From JBGQOG01 sp052113705 (lineage in GTDB: Bacteria; Pseudomonadota; Alphaproteobacteria; Rhodobacterales; Rhodobacteraceae), in NCBI RefSeq assembly GCF_052113705.1, contig NZ_JBGQOG010000014.1:62001-126000 (forward strand): 64,000 nucleotides of DNA. The letters run 5' to 3'. This document shows, one piece after another, positions 25,113 through 33,174 of the stretch. The notes beneath the pieces are model-generated. The model did no database searches, was not told the DNA's origin, and worked only from the letters and a program-made list of their open reading frames with translations. How positions within the stretch are numbered: the stretch's first letter is position 1; each line of letters begins with the position of its first letter. Position numbers and translations under genes: made by a program.

Positions 25113-25234
25113 ATGATCTCTCTGGGGCACGGTGTCGCGAGCGTCTCGACCTTGGTTGTACGCATGTCGTCGGTGGACAGGAAGCATCCTTTTGCGGAGT
25201 CACTCGCACGGCCCATAGTCGTCCCGTAAAGGGG

Positions 25235-25275
25235 CAGATACCTGCTGCGAGAAGACGGCACAAAGCAGGTATCTG
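25235..25275. repeat. 12-bp perfect inverted repeat
   Basis: CAGATACCTGCT (25235-25246) and AGCAGGTATCTG (25264-25275) are perfect inverted copies around a 17-base spacer. They lie between the glycosyltransferase-like gene and the decayed recombinase. It could be an operator for the glycan genes, a terminator of lost DNA, or a recombinase core site. Confidence 0.6.
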
Positions 25276-25312
25276 ACGTGACCGGAAAGCATGCCAGATC
25301 GACCGAACGCAA

Positions 25313-25775
25313 TCAGGGCGAAACCGCTAAATGCACGGTGCGCGGCCCGGTCTTGGTCGTCTCCAGCGCCAGTTTGTCAGCCAATACCTCGCTCCGGCCC
25401 AGCTGCAGGATTTCGCCGGAGCGGCAGCCGGTCAGCGGGATCAAGCGGATCGTATCCGCAGCGTCGCGATGCTGCGGCGTTGCGCTGTCGAGGGTCTTGC
25501 CCAGTGCCGTGATCTGCGCGGCAGAGAGCAAGCGGCCAGTTGCCGTCGGTTGCGGCGGATCGGCGCGCAAGGGTTGGGCATCGTGCGTGGCACGAGGTTT
25601 TGACGCGGGCGAAATTGAGCTTTGTGACCAGCAACCCCAGCGCCTGATTGGCACCGCCGGGACGGCGGCGCGAAGAGCGGTAACCACTCGGCAATCTCCG
25701 GCGTGGTGAGCTGCTCGACAAGCGGCTTGCCAAAGGCAGGACGCAGCTGAGCCGCCGCACCGGTCTTGGATCTGC
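25313..25775 (-). pseudogene. Decayed tyrosine recombinase (phage-type integrase)
   Basis: Integrase similarity shifts between three minus-strand frames. The first segment has LRPAFGKPLVEQLTTPEIAEW (SAM-like core-binding region). The second has PGGANQALGLLVTKLNFA. The third has LLSAAQITALGKTLDS and then IRLIPLTGCRSGEILQL, the first catalytic Arg box, followed by KTGPRTVHL. A stop falls straight after, so the HxxR and Tyr boxes are missing. Frameshifts plus C-terminal loss make it inactive. It is probably the leftover of the mobile element that brought the accessory genes, or a separate event beside cutO. Confidence 0.8.
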
Positions 25776-25877
25776 TGCAGACAGCCCCGGCCCGGGCCAT
25801 CGCCCGCGGGCCGCGCGGCCCGCGAGGTTGGTAACATGGGCGAAGGCAGAGGCTGCCCCCTGCCCCCGCGAGCAGGC

Positions 25878-27404
25878 TCAGGCGCTGACAGCCAGTTCGG
25901 TCATCATGCCCGTGGCCAAATGGCCCATGTGGTGGCAATGCAGCATCCAGGGCGCAGGCTCACCCGCGTCGAATGCGACGGTGACGCTGCCCATCGCGGG
26001 CACATGCACCGTGTCGCGCACGGCCCCGGCAAACCGCGCGCCCCCCACCGCAACCACCTGAAACACATGCCCATGCAGATGCATCGGATGCGCCATCATC
26101 GACATGTTGTGGAACATCAGCTCAACCCGTTCGCCGCTTTTGGCGGCAACCGGCTGGCGGTTCTCCCAGACCTGTCCGTTGATCGTCCACCGATAGGGCT
26201 GCATGCCGCCCTCCAGCATCACCATCTGCGCGTTCGTCGCCGCCCGCTCTGGCAGCGGGGCGAGCGCGCGCAACTGACGCTCTTGCGCCATGTCCCCCGA
26301 GACCGGCGGATGCGCCGCATCCGAAAGCCCGGCGAGCCGCAGCACCGGCGCGCCACGCGGTGCCAACAGGATGCCGGTGCGCTCGCGCGCGCCTTCGCGC
26401 AGGGCCAGAACCGGCAGCACCCCCCCATCTGCGGGCAGGTCAACCTCGATGTCCAGCCGCTGCGCCGGGGCCACGGAAAAGCGGCTTCCCGGGACCGGCA
26501 CCACCGCCTCACCATCAACCGCCACCAGACGCGCGGCAGCCGTGCCGGTGTCAATCCAGAACGCCGTCATCGCCGCGCCATTGACCACCCGCAGGCGCAC
26601 GCGTCCGCCGCGTTCAACCACGACCACCTCCGGATCGTCGAGCGTGCGGTCATTGGCCAGATAGGCGTCGAAATTGAGGTCGTTCAGATCCATGACCATG
26701 CCGCCGGTCATCAGTCCGCCCATACCTGGCATCTCATGCTGACCAGACATCCCCGCCGGATCCGGCCTGCCATGCATCGCATGCCCGCCGGGCATTGCGG
26801 CCATGCCCCCTGCCCCAAGACCCGCCGAGGGCGCGGCATGGTTCATCGTGCTGTGATCCATCGCGGCACCATGGGTCAGACCGGCCAAAATTTCCTCCGG
26901 CGTGCGGAAGGAGAAGTCGTGCAAGAACATCACCACCTCCTGCCGGTCCTCGGTCAGATCCTCGGGACGGCGCACGATCAGCGGGGCGGCCAACAGCCCG
27001 ATCTCATGCACGGGAATATGGCTGTGCATCCAGAACGTGCCCGGCCGCGCGTCAAAATCATAGGCGCGCGTTTCGCCCGGTTTCAGCATCGGGTTGGTGT
27101 TGGGCACGCCATCCTGCGCATTGGGCGGGATCTGGCCATGCCAATGGATGATGGTCTCTCTGTCCAGCGCATTGGTCAGATCGGTGCGAAACCGCTGGCC
27201 GGGGTCAAGCGTCAGGCCCAGACCGCCCCCCGCATTGACCAGCCCCATGACCGTGGCGGCGCGCCCGGCCACCTCAATCACGCGGGTGGTGGCGGTCAGG
27301 GCAAAGCGATCGGTGGCGGCGCGGGCGCGGGCCGGCACCATCCAGGCCGCGGTTGCAGCCGAAGAAGCGGCCAAAAAGCCGCGACGGGTGAATGTCGTCA
27401 TCAT
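25878..27404 (-). CDS. cutO: Multicopper oxidase CutO (CueO-like)
   Basis: A 508-residue periplasmic multicopper oxidase that oxidises Cu(I) and protects against copper. A Tat signal (TRRGFLAASSA) precedes the cupredoxin domains. Copper ligands are present: HWHG (87-90), HSH (127-129), HPMHLHGH (about 435) and HCHHMGHLATGM (about 490), with the axial Met. A Met/His-rich loop (about 185-235, MDHSTMNHAA, MAAMPGGHAM) matches the extra copper-binding segment of CueO-type enzymes. It follows cutF by 51 bases, with an RNA hairpin over its ribosome binding site. The cutG gene of the R. capsulatus operon is not found downstream, where the recombinase remnant lies. Confidence 0.92.
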   Translation of the reverse strand: MMTTFTRRGFLAASSAATAAWMVPARARAATDRFALTATTRVIEVAGRAATVMGLVNAGGGLGLTLDPGQRFRTDLTNALDRETIIHWHGQIPPNAQDGVPNTNPMLKPGETRAYDFDARPGTFWMHSHIPVHEIGLLAAPLIVRRPEDLTEDRQEVVMFLHDFSFRTPEEILAGLTHGAAMDHSTMNHAAPSAGLGAGGMAAMPGGHAMHGRPDPAGMSGQHEMPGMGGLMTGGMVMDLNDLNFDAYLANDRTLDDPEVVVVERGGRVRLRVVNGAAMTAFWIDTGTAAARLVAVDGEAVVPVPGSRFSVAPAQRLDIEVDLPADGGVLPVLALREGARERTGILLAPRGAPVLRLAGLSDAAHPPVSGDMAQERQLRALAPLPERAATNAQMVMLEGGMQPYRWTINGQVWENRQPVAAKSGERVELMFHNMSMMAHPMHLHGHVFQVVAVGGARFAGAVRDTVHVPAMGSVTVAFDAGEPAPWMLHCHHMGHLATGMMTELAVSA

Positions 27405-27409
27405 GATCT

Positions 27410-27461
27410 CCGTGACTTTTGAGGGAAACAGCGCCGGGGCGCCGGGTTCACAGAGTCACGG
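27410..27461 (-). promoter_or_regulatory. cutF-cutO hairpin masking the cutO ribosome binding site
   Basis: On the minus strand CCGTGACT (27461-27454), holding the cutF stop codon, pairs perfectly with AGTCACGG (27417-27410), which includes the first two bases of the GGAG ribosome binding site of cutO. The 36-base loop contains a second strong stem, GCGCC/GGCGC (27431-27442). A ribosome at the end of cutF would open the stem, so cutO translation can depend on cutF translation. Confidence 0.75.
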
Positions 27462-27809
27462 GCGCGGCGGCTGTCCCTCGGGCTCGGGGCTCAAGGAGAG
27501 CGCCGCGCGCGCGGACACCGGCGCGACCGCGCGCGCCGCCCGCATCACCCGCGGCGTCACCCGCGGCGGGACCGGCGCCATCGCCAACCCCAGACAATGC
27601 GCGCGGCAGCCCGCCTCATGCGCGGGATCCGTCACCGGACCGCCGCCGGTATGATCTGCACAATCGTCAGCGGTTGCGGCTGTCATCATCCCGGCGTGCT
27701 GCGTCGCGCCGCCCGCCACGGCAGATGCGAAACTGCTTGCGGGCACGGCAAAGGCCACCGCGACGGCGGTCAGCAGCAGCGTACGAAGGAAAGCAAGCAG
27801 CAGGGTCAT
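27456..27809 (-). CDS. cutF: Copper-responsive leader protein CutF
   Basis: A 117-residue exported protein matching the layout of R. capsulatus CutF. A signal sequence at 1-30 (LLLTAVAVAFAVPASSFASA) precedes a short mature part. It has Cys50 and a CXXXC pair (CRAHC, Cys68 and Cys72) and ends in a proline-rich tail (SPEPEGQPPRP). In R. capsulatus the Cys motif and Pro-rich end are reported to tie cutO expression to copper through co-translational events. Here the stop codon lies in the hairpin that covers the cutO ribosome binding site. The family name is by resemblance of the gene pair, not a search. Confidence 0.85.
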   Translation of the reverse strand: MTLLLAFLRTLLLTAVAVAFAVPASSFASAVAGGATQHAGMMTAATADDCADHTGGGPVTDPAHEAGCRAHCLGLAMAPVPPRVTPRVMRAARAVAPVSARAALSLSPEPEGQPPRP

Positions 27810-28151
27810 GGCAGCAGCTTAGCCCGCGGCGATCAGCCTGTCACCTGACGTTGCGTTGACCATAACGGCAACGGCCCCAGCTATGCGCAGGGGCATCCGG
27901 CGATTGCCCCGATGAGCCGCGGGGCACAGGGGACAGGGCACAGGGGACAGGGCACAGGGGACACGGTGCGCGCGACACAAGTAGATGCGGGCGCAGCAGC
28001 CTGTGGCCGCCCGGGGTTGCCGAAAACAACCCACGAAGTTCGGGACGGCCCTAAAGCAAGGGCGCCCCCGCATGTCGCGGCAGCGCCCCAAATCGAATCT
28101 GCGTGCCCTGACGGGCAAGGCCATCGGCCAGGCTGTCAGGCTGTCAGGCTG
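27810..28151. other. Spacer between cutF and ychF with tandem repeats
   Basis: A 342-base stretch without a gene. It holds the cutF promoter region, three copies of a 14-base repeat (27922-27963) and the beginning of an 8-base tandem repeat (28133-28156). No CueR-type dyad was recognised. Confidence 0.5.
27922..27963. repeat. 14-base tandem repeat, three copies
   Basis: GGGCACAGGGGACA occurs three times head to tail without a mismatch. It lies upstream of cutF and downstream of ychF. Copy number may vary by replication slippage. Confidence 0.9.
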
Positions 28152-28156
28152 TCAGG
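28133..28156. repeat. 8-base tandem repeat at the ychF 3' end
   Basis: CTGTCAGG occurs three times in tandem. The ychF stop codon lies in the third copy. Additional copies would not change the protein because they lie after the stop. Confidence 0.9.
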
Positions 28157-29249
28157 CGTTGAACAGGAAATGCAGAACGTCGCCGTCCTTGACCAGATAG
28201 GTCTTGCCCTCAACGCGGAATTTGCCCGCCTCTTTCGCGCCGCTCTCACCTTTATAGGTGATGTAATCCTCATAGGCGACGGTCTCGGCGCGGATGAAGC
28301 CACGCTCGAAATCACCGTGGATCACCCCCGCCGCCTGCGGTGCCAGCGTGCCCTCGCCGATGGTCCAGGCGCGCGCCTCTTTCGGGCCGACGGTGAAATA
28401 GGTCTGCAGCCCCAGCAGGGCATAGCCCGCGCGGATCAGACGGTCGAGACCGGCCTCTTCCAGACCCATTTCGCCCAGAAACATCTCGGCCTCTTCGGCG
28501 TCGAGCTGGCTGATCTCTTCTTCGATCTTCGCCGAAATCACCACCGAACCGGCGCCCTGTGCCGCCGCCATCTCGGCCACGCGGGCCGACTGGCTGTTGC
28601 CGGTGGCCGCCGAGCTTTCCTCGACATTGCAGACAAAGAGCACCGGTTTCGCGGTCAGCAGTTGCAGCATGTCCCAGGATTTGGCGTCGTCTTCCGCCAC
28701 TTTCACCGTGCGCGCGGGCTTGCCCGCTTCCAGCACCGCCAGCGCTTGCTTGAGCAGACGTTCCTGCGCCGCCGCCTCCTTGTCGCCGCCCTTCAGCTTG
28801 CGCTGCAGGTTGGCGATGCGCTTTTCGATGCTCTCCATATCGGCGATCATCAGCTCGGTCTCGATGGTCTCGGCATCGGCCAGGGGATCAACGCGGCCCT
28901 CAACATGGGTCACATCGCCGTCTTCAAAGCAGCGCAGCACATGGGCGATGGCGTCGCATTCGCGGATATTGGCCAGAAACTGGTTGCCCAGCCCCTCGCC
29001 TTTCGAGGCGCCCTTCACCAGACCGGCGATGTCGACAAAGGTCATCCGCGTCGGGATGATCTGCTTGGAGCCTGCGATTTCCGCCAGCTTGTCCAGACGG
29101 TTGTCGGGCACCGCCACCTCGCCCACATTCGGCTCAATCGTGCAGAAGGGGAAGTTGGCGGCCTGCGCGGCAGCCGTCTTGGTCAATGCGTTGAAGAGCG
29201 TGGATTTGCCGACGTTCGGCAGACCGACGATACCCATCTTGAAACCCAT
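28152..29249 (-). CDS. ychF: Obg-like GTPase/ATPase YchF
   Basis: A 365-residue YchF/OLA1 family P-loop protein that binds ribosomes and hydrolyses ATP in preference to GTP. G1 is GLPNVGKS, and TRMTFVDIAGLVKGA contains G3. NVEE replaces the NKxD specificity motif, as expected for YchF. A coiled-coil insertion spans about 130-210, and the C-terminal TGS-like domain includes GLQTYFTVGPKEARAWTI. The ATG at 29249 follows GGAGAGAG. Length is usual. The gene is probably monocistronic. Confidence 0.97.
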   Translation of the reverse strand: MGFKMGIVGLPNVGKSTLFNALTKTAAAQAANFPFCTIEPNVGEVAVPDNRLDKLAEIAGSKQIIPTRMTFVDIAGLVKGASKGEGLGNQFLANIRECDAIAHVLRCFEDGDVTHVEGRVDPLADAETIETELMIADMESIEKRIANLQRKLKGGDKEAAAQERLLKQALAVLEAGKPARTVKVAEDDAKSWDMLQLLTAKPVLFVCNVEESSAATGNSQSARVAEMAAAQGAGSVVISAKIEEEISQLDAEEAEMFLGEMGLEEAGLDRLIRAGYALLGLQTYFTVGPKEARAWTIGEGTLAPQAAGVIHGDFERGFIRAETVAYEDYITYKGESGAKEAGKFRVEGKTYLVKDGDVLHFLFNA

Positions 29250-29519
29250 GCTCTCTCTCCTGCGCTGAATCTTCGGCGCTTCATAGGCGGGGGGGCGCTG
29301 CAAGGCAAGCTGGAGGCTGTGGGTACAGGCATTTTCGCGGCAATCCGGCAGGCGGGGGCGCCGTCGACAGGCGCATCGCGGGCGATCCACGACCCAACAT
29401 TGCGCGCGGGCGACATCTTTCCCGCTCCCGCCCGGAAGCCGGGCCGAAAACCGCAGCCGGGCATTGATTTTCCGCCCCTCATCGCGCACACCGCTATTGG
29501 ATTTGCCAAAGGGGACGCC

Positions 29520-30311
29520 ATGACTCGCATCGACGCGAAATTCGCCGCACTGAAAGCCGAAGGCAAAAAGGCCTTTGTCGCCTATATCATGGCGGGCGAC
29601 CCCGATCTGGACACCTCGCTGGCGGTGATGCAGGGATTGCCCGCGGCGGGCGTCGATATCATCGAGCTGGGCATGCCCTTCACCGATCCGATGGCCGATG
29701 GTCAGACGATCCAGCTGGCCGGTCAGCGCGCGCTCGACGGCGGCCAGACCCTGCAAAAAACCCTCGATATGGCGGCTGAATTCCGCAAATCCGACGACAC
29801 CACCCCGATCGTGATGATGGGCTATTACAATCCGATCTATTCGCGCGGCGTGGAGAAGTTTCTGGCCGATGCCAAGGCCGCCGGGATCGACGGGCTGATC
29901 GTGGTCGATCTGCCGCCCGAGGAAGACAGTGAGCTGTGCCTGCCCGCGCAGGCCGCCGGGCTGAACTTCATCCGGTTGGCGACGCCCACCACCGACGACA
30001 AGCGCCTGCCGAAGGTGCTGCAGAACACCTCCGGCTTTGTCTATTACGTCTCGGTCACCGGCATCACCGGTGCCGCCGCCGCGCAGGCGGGCGAGGTTGG
30101 ACCGGAAGTGGCGCGGATCAAGGCCTCGACCGATCTGCCGGTCATCGTCGGCTTTGGCATCAACACGCCGGAAGCCGCTGAAACCATCGCAAGCGTCGCG
30201 GATGGCTGCGTTGTGGGCTCGGCCATCGTCAAGCTGATCGGCGAGGGACGCGCCCCGGCCGAGGTGCTGGGCCGGGTGGCCGAGCTGGCGGCGGGCGCGC
30301 ATCGCGGCTGA
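29520..30311 (+). CDS. trpA: Tryptophan synthase alpha chain
   Basis: A 263-residue TIM barrel converting indole-3-glycerol phosphate to indole plus glyceraldehyde-3-phosphate, passed to TrpB. The catalytic Glu and Asp are in IIELGMPFTDPMADG, and the phosphate-binding end has VIVGFGINTPEAA and GSAIVK. trpB is not adjacent, a split common in Rhodobacteraceae. The start MTRIDAKFAALKAEGKKAFV is supported by a GGGG ribosome binding site. The 270-base space upstream of it (after the ychF start) holds its promoter and no gene. Confidence 0.97.
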   Translation: MTRIDAKFAALKAEGKKAFVAYIMAGDPDLDTSLAVMQGLPAAGVDIIELGMPFTDPMADGQTIQLAGQRALDGGQTLQKTLDMAAEFRKSDDTTPIVMMGYYNPIYSRGVEKFLADAKAAGIDGLIVVDLPPEEDSELCLPAQAAGLNFIRLATPTTDDKRLPKVLQNTSGFVYYVSVTGITGAAAAQAGEVGPEVARIKASTDLPVIVGFGINTPEAAETIASVADGCVVGSAIVKLIGEGRAPAEVLGRVAELAAGAHRG

Positions 30312-30364
30312 GGTATCGCGGACTGAAGGCGCATGGGCTGAAGGCGCATGGGCTGAAAGGAAGA

Positions 30365-30418
30365 GGGGGCGCTGCCCCCGCCCTGCGGGCTCCCCCGAGG
30401 TATTTGGACCAAGAAGAA
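30365..30418. repeat. Interspersed GC-rich intergenic repeat, copy 1
   Basis: A sequence with GGGGGCGCTGCCCCC hairpin and CTCCCCCGAGGTATTTGG, located after trpA. A diverged partner at 34849-34932 shares the CTCCCCCGAGG-TATTT core. Such elements recur after genes in this family of bacteria. Confidence 0.55.
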
Positions 30419-30421
30419 TGC

Positions 30422-30448
30422 AAAAGCGGGCCTGCGGGCCTGCTTTTT
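30422..30448 (+). terminator. Bidirectional intrinsic terminator after trpA
   Basis: AAAAGCGGGCC / GGCCTGCTTTT forms an 11-bp stem (one G-U pair) with a 4-base loop, flanked by A and T runs on the two sides. Confidence 0.85.
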
Positions 30449-30534
30449 CGTTCCGGGGGATTTTTCCTTGCCGGAAAAGCGCGACATTGGTAATGGATCC
30501 TAACCAATTTTGAGATTTCGTCGGGAGGGACCGG

Positions 30535-31698
30535 ATGGCTGTGATCACCTGCATCGAGGATCTGAAGCGGATCCATAAGCGCCGGGCACCGAAAATGTTC
30601 TACGATTACGCGGAATCGGGCAGCTATACCGAGCAGACCTTTCGCGAGAACAGTTCGGATTTCGCGCAGATCCGGTTGCGCCAGAAGGTGGCGGTGGACA
30701 TGTCCGGACGCTCGACCGCGACGGAGATGATCAGCCAGAAAGTGACGATGCCGGTGGCGCTGGCGCCGGTCGGGCTGACCGGCATGCAATGCGCGGATGG
30801 CGAGATCAAGGCGGCGCGGGCGGCAGAGGCCTTTGGGGTGCCGTTCACCTTGTCGACCATGTCGATCTGCTCGATCGAGGATGTGGCAACCCATACCAAG
30901 GCGCCGTTCTGGTTCCAGCTTTATGTGATGCGCGACGAGGATTTCGTGGATGCGATCATCGAGCGGGCGAAAAAGGCGGGCTGTTCGGCGCTGGTGCTGA
31001 CGCTGGATCTGCAGATCCTCGGGCAGCGGCACAAGGATCTGAAGAACGGCCTCTCGGCGCCGCCGAAATTCACGCTGCCGGTGCTGTTGGATCTGGCGAC
31101 GAAATGGCGCTGGGGGCTGGAGATGCTCGGCACGCCGCGACGCAGTTTTGGCAATATCGTCGGCCATGCCAAGGGGGTGGGGGATACCTCGAGCCTGATG
31201 AGCTGGACCGCCGAGCAGTTCGACCCGCAGCTTGACTGGAACAAGATCGCGCGGATCCGCGAAAAATGGGGCGGCAAGCTGATCCTGAAGGGCATTCTGG
31301 ATGCCGAAGATGCGCGGATGGCGGCAGATTTCGGCGCGGATGCGATCATCGTCTCGAACCATGGCGGGCGGCAGCTGGATGGTGCGCTCTCGGCGATCCG
31401 CATATTGCCCGAGATTGTGGCGGCGGTGGGTGACCGGATCGAGATCCACATGGACAGCGGCATCCGCTCGGGTCAGGACGTGCTGAAGGCGCTGGCCCTC
31501 GGGGCGAAAAGCACCTTTATCGGCCGCGCTTTCATCTATGGGCTGGGCGCGATGGGGCAAGAGGGCGTCAAACGCGCGCTGGAGGTGATCCACAAGGAGC
31601 TGGACATCACCATGGCGCTGTGTGGCGAGCGGGATGTGAAGGATCTCGGGCGGCACAATGTGCTGCTGCCAGAAGGGTTCACCGGCCAGTATAAGTGA
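30535..31698 (+). CDS. lldD: FMN-dependent L-lactate dehydrogenase
   Basis: A 387-residue alpha-hydroxy-acid oxidase family TIM barrel. It oxidises L-lactate to pyruvate and passes electrons to the quinone pool. Family signatures are YDYAESGSYTEQTFRENS, the FMN-binding VSNHGGRQLDG with the catalytic His, and DSGIRSGQDVLKALALGA. The length (381-396 in the family) fits LldD rather than the larger cytochrome b2. Ribosome binding site GGGAGGG is 8 bases before ATG. No regulator or permease is adjacent. Another hydroxy-acid substrate cannot be excluded. Confidence 0.93.
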   Translation: MAVITCIEDLKRIHKRRAPKMFYDYAESGSYTEQTFRENSSDFAQIRLRQKVAVDMSGRSTATEMISQKVTMPVALAPVGLTGMQCADGEIKAARAAEAFGVPFTLSTMSICSIEDVATHTKAPFWFQLYVMRDEDFVDAIIERAKKAGCSALVLTLDLQILGQRHKDLKNGLSAPPKFTLPVLLDLATKWRWGLEMLGTPRRSFGNIVGHAKGVGDTSSLMSWTAEQFDPQLDWNKIARIREKWGGKLILKGILDAEDARMAADFGADAIIVSNHGGRQLDGALSAIRILPEIVAAVGDRIEIHMDSGIRSGQDVLKALALGAKSTFIGRAFIYGLGAMGQEGVKRALEVIHKELDITMALCGERDVKDLGRHNVLLPEGFTGQYK

Positions 31699-31704
31699 AG
31701 GTTT

Positions 31705-31726
31705 GGTGCGGCCTCAGCGCCGCACC
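31705..31726. terminator. Hairpin between convergent lldD and MFS genes
   Basis: GGTGCGGC / GCCGCACC, 8-bp perfect stem with a 6-base loop, overlaps the end of the MFS gene. There is no T-run on either strand, so termination there is only partly supported. Confidence 0.45.
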
Positions 31727-32850
31727 AGCCACCACAGGCCGGGCAATATCGCGGCCAGCATCAGCGCGACGCCGACAAAGGCCCAGCGCAGCCCGACCGC
31801 TTCGGCCAGCAGCCCCATCGTGACCGGGCCGATGAAGAAACCGGCAAAGCCCAGCATCCAGGCCCGCGAAATCGCAAAGGCGCGTTGATCGGCGGCGACC
31901 GCCGCCCCCAGCAGGGTATTGGCCGACGGCACCACCACCGCAACCCCCAACCCGATCAGCGCCACCCCCAGCACCCCGACCTCCTGCACCGGGGCCAGCG
32001 CCAGTGTGAGCGCCCCGAGCACGCCGAGGCAGGCAGAATAGGCCACCAGCCGCGCGGATCCCAGCCGCAACGCCAGCGCCTGCCCCGCCATCCTGCCGAT
32101 GCCCATCGTGATCCCCAGCATGGCGGGCCCAAAGGCACCCTCGCCCGGCGCACCGCCCAAGCTGCGCTCGATGTGCAGGACAGACCAGGTTTCGGTGGCG
32201 TTCTCGCTGATGAAGGCCGCGAACAGGATGGCCGCCGCGGGCAGAATGGCCCCCCAGGGGGACTGCGCCGCCGCCACCGGCGGTGCATCCGCCATCACGG
32301 GGTCTGCGCGGGTATAGGTCAGCGCCGCCAGGGCCAGCAGGACCAGTGCCAGCAACGGCAGAGCCGTCTCCGGCGGCCAGCCCGCATGTCGCGCCAGACC
32401 CATCGACGCCGCCGCCCCCGCAAAGCCAAAGGAAAACAACGCGTGGTTGAGGTTCATCAGCGGCAGGTTCAACCGCGCCTCATTCATCGAGATCCGCACA
32501 TTCGACCCAATGTCCACAGAGGACATTGCCGCGCCCATGACCAGCATCCCCCCTGCCAGCGTGGCAAGGCTGGAGATGGCCAGAGGCGACAGCGCCGCCA
32601 GCGCCAGCACCAGCGTCGTGAGCGGCAAGAGCCAGCGCCCGAGGCCGCGGGCCAGCCGCGGGGCAAATGTCATCGCCGCGATGCCGCCCACGGCCGCGAG
32701 AATCAGCGCCTGCCCCAAGGCGGCATCCGAGACACCGGCCCGCAGTTTGTAAACGGGCAGATAGGCGACAAATCCCCCCCAGAACACGCCCACGGACACC
32801 AGGGCGGCGCCCGTCGCGCGTGATGCCTGCAAGCTTTGCCAAAACTGCAT
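31714..32850 (-). CDS. MFS transporter
   Basis: A 378-residue, 12-helix major facilitator of the inner membrane. The ATG at 32850 (MQFWQSLQASRATG) follows a GGAGGGGG ribosome binding site. An ATG 57 bases upstream is not needed. Helix-rich throughout; the inner loop motif after helix 2 is partly kept (FAPRLARGLGRW). Features such as NVRISMNEARLNLPLMNLNHALFS resemble members of the YbjJ-like group of sugar or drug transporters. Substrate cannot be told from sequence. It converges on lldD. Confidence 0.85.
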   Translation of the reverse strand: MQFWQSLQASRATGAALVSVGVFWGGFVAYLPVYKLRAGVSDAALGQALILAAVGGIAAMTFAPRLARGLGRWLLPLTTLVLALAALSPLAISSLATLAGGMLVMGAAMSSVDIGSNVRISMNEARLNLPLMNLNHALFSFGFAGAAASMGLARHAGWPPETALPLLALVLLALAALTYTRADPVMADAPPVAAAQSPWGAILPAAAILFAAFISENATETWSVLHIERSLGGAPGEGAFGPAMLGITMGIGRMAGQALALRLGSARLVAYSACLGVLGALTLALAPVQEVGVLGVALIGLGVAVVVPSANTLLGAAVAADQRAFAISRAWMLGFAGFFIGPVTMGLLAEAVGLRWAFVGVALMLAAILPGLWWLVRR

Positions 32851-33119
32851 GAGATCCCCCTCCAAAGCGCTTTGAGCGCCGGTTACCGCTGGTATCACGG
32901 CCCCCAAAGGCCCGACAGCGCCAAAATATGGCCTAAGCCCTCAGGCTGGCGGGTTTTCGCGCGACGGTGTAACATTGCGTCATCTCTGCGGCCCCCCTGC
33001 CCCCGGCGCGCGCGACGGGGGTCTTGTGCGGGCAAATTGGCGCGCTTCCGGTGCCGCGGCACGGGCATTTGGCTAAGGGCTTTTCTTTTCGGGCAAACGC
33101 CGCTATAGCGACGCCCTTG

Positions 33120-33146
33120 CGGGCACGCACCCTTGGAGGGTGCCCG
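33120..33146 (+). promoter_or_regulatory. Hairpin leader in front of rplY
   Basis: CGGGC / GCCCG and ACCCT / AGGGT form a two-part stem with a 4-base bulge and a 3-base loop, 28 bases before the rplY ATG. It may be a leader where L25 autoregulates its own mRNA, or a transcript-end structure. Either is inference. Confidence 0.45.
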
Positions 33147-33174
33147 TCTAACATTTGGATTTTGGAGAAAACCA

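Noticed and set aside
27912..30554. Two frames of about 800 codons that run through ychF and trpA on opposite strands
   Set aside because: They merge real genes with unrelated upstream sequence; the true starts are 29249 (ychF) and 29520 (trpA).
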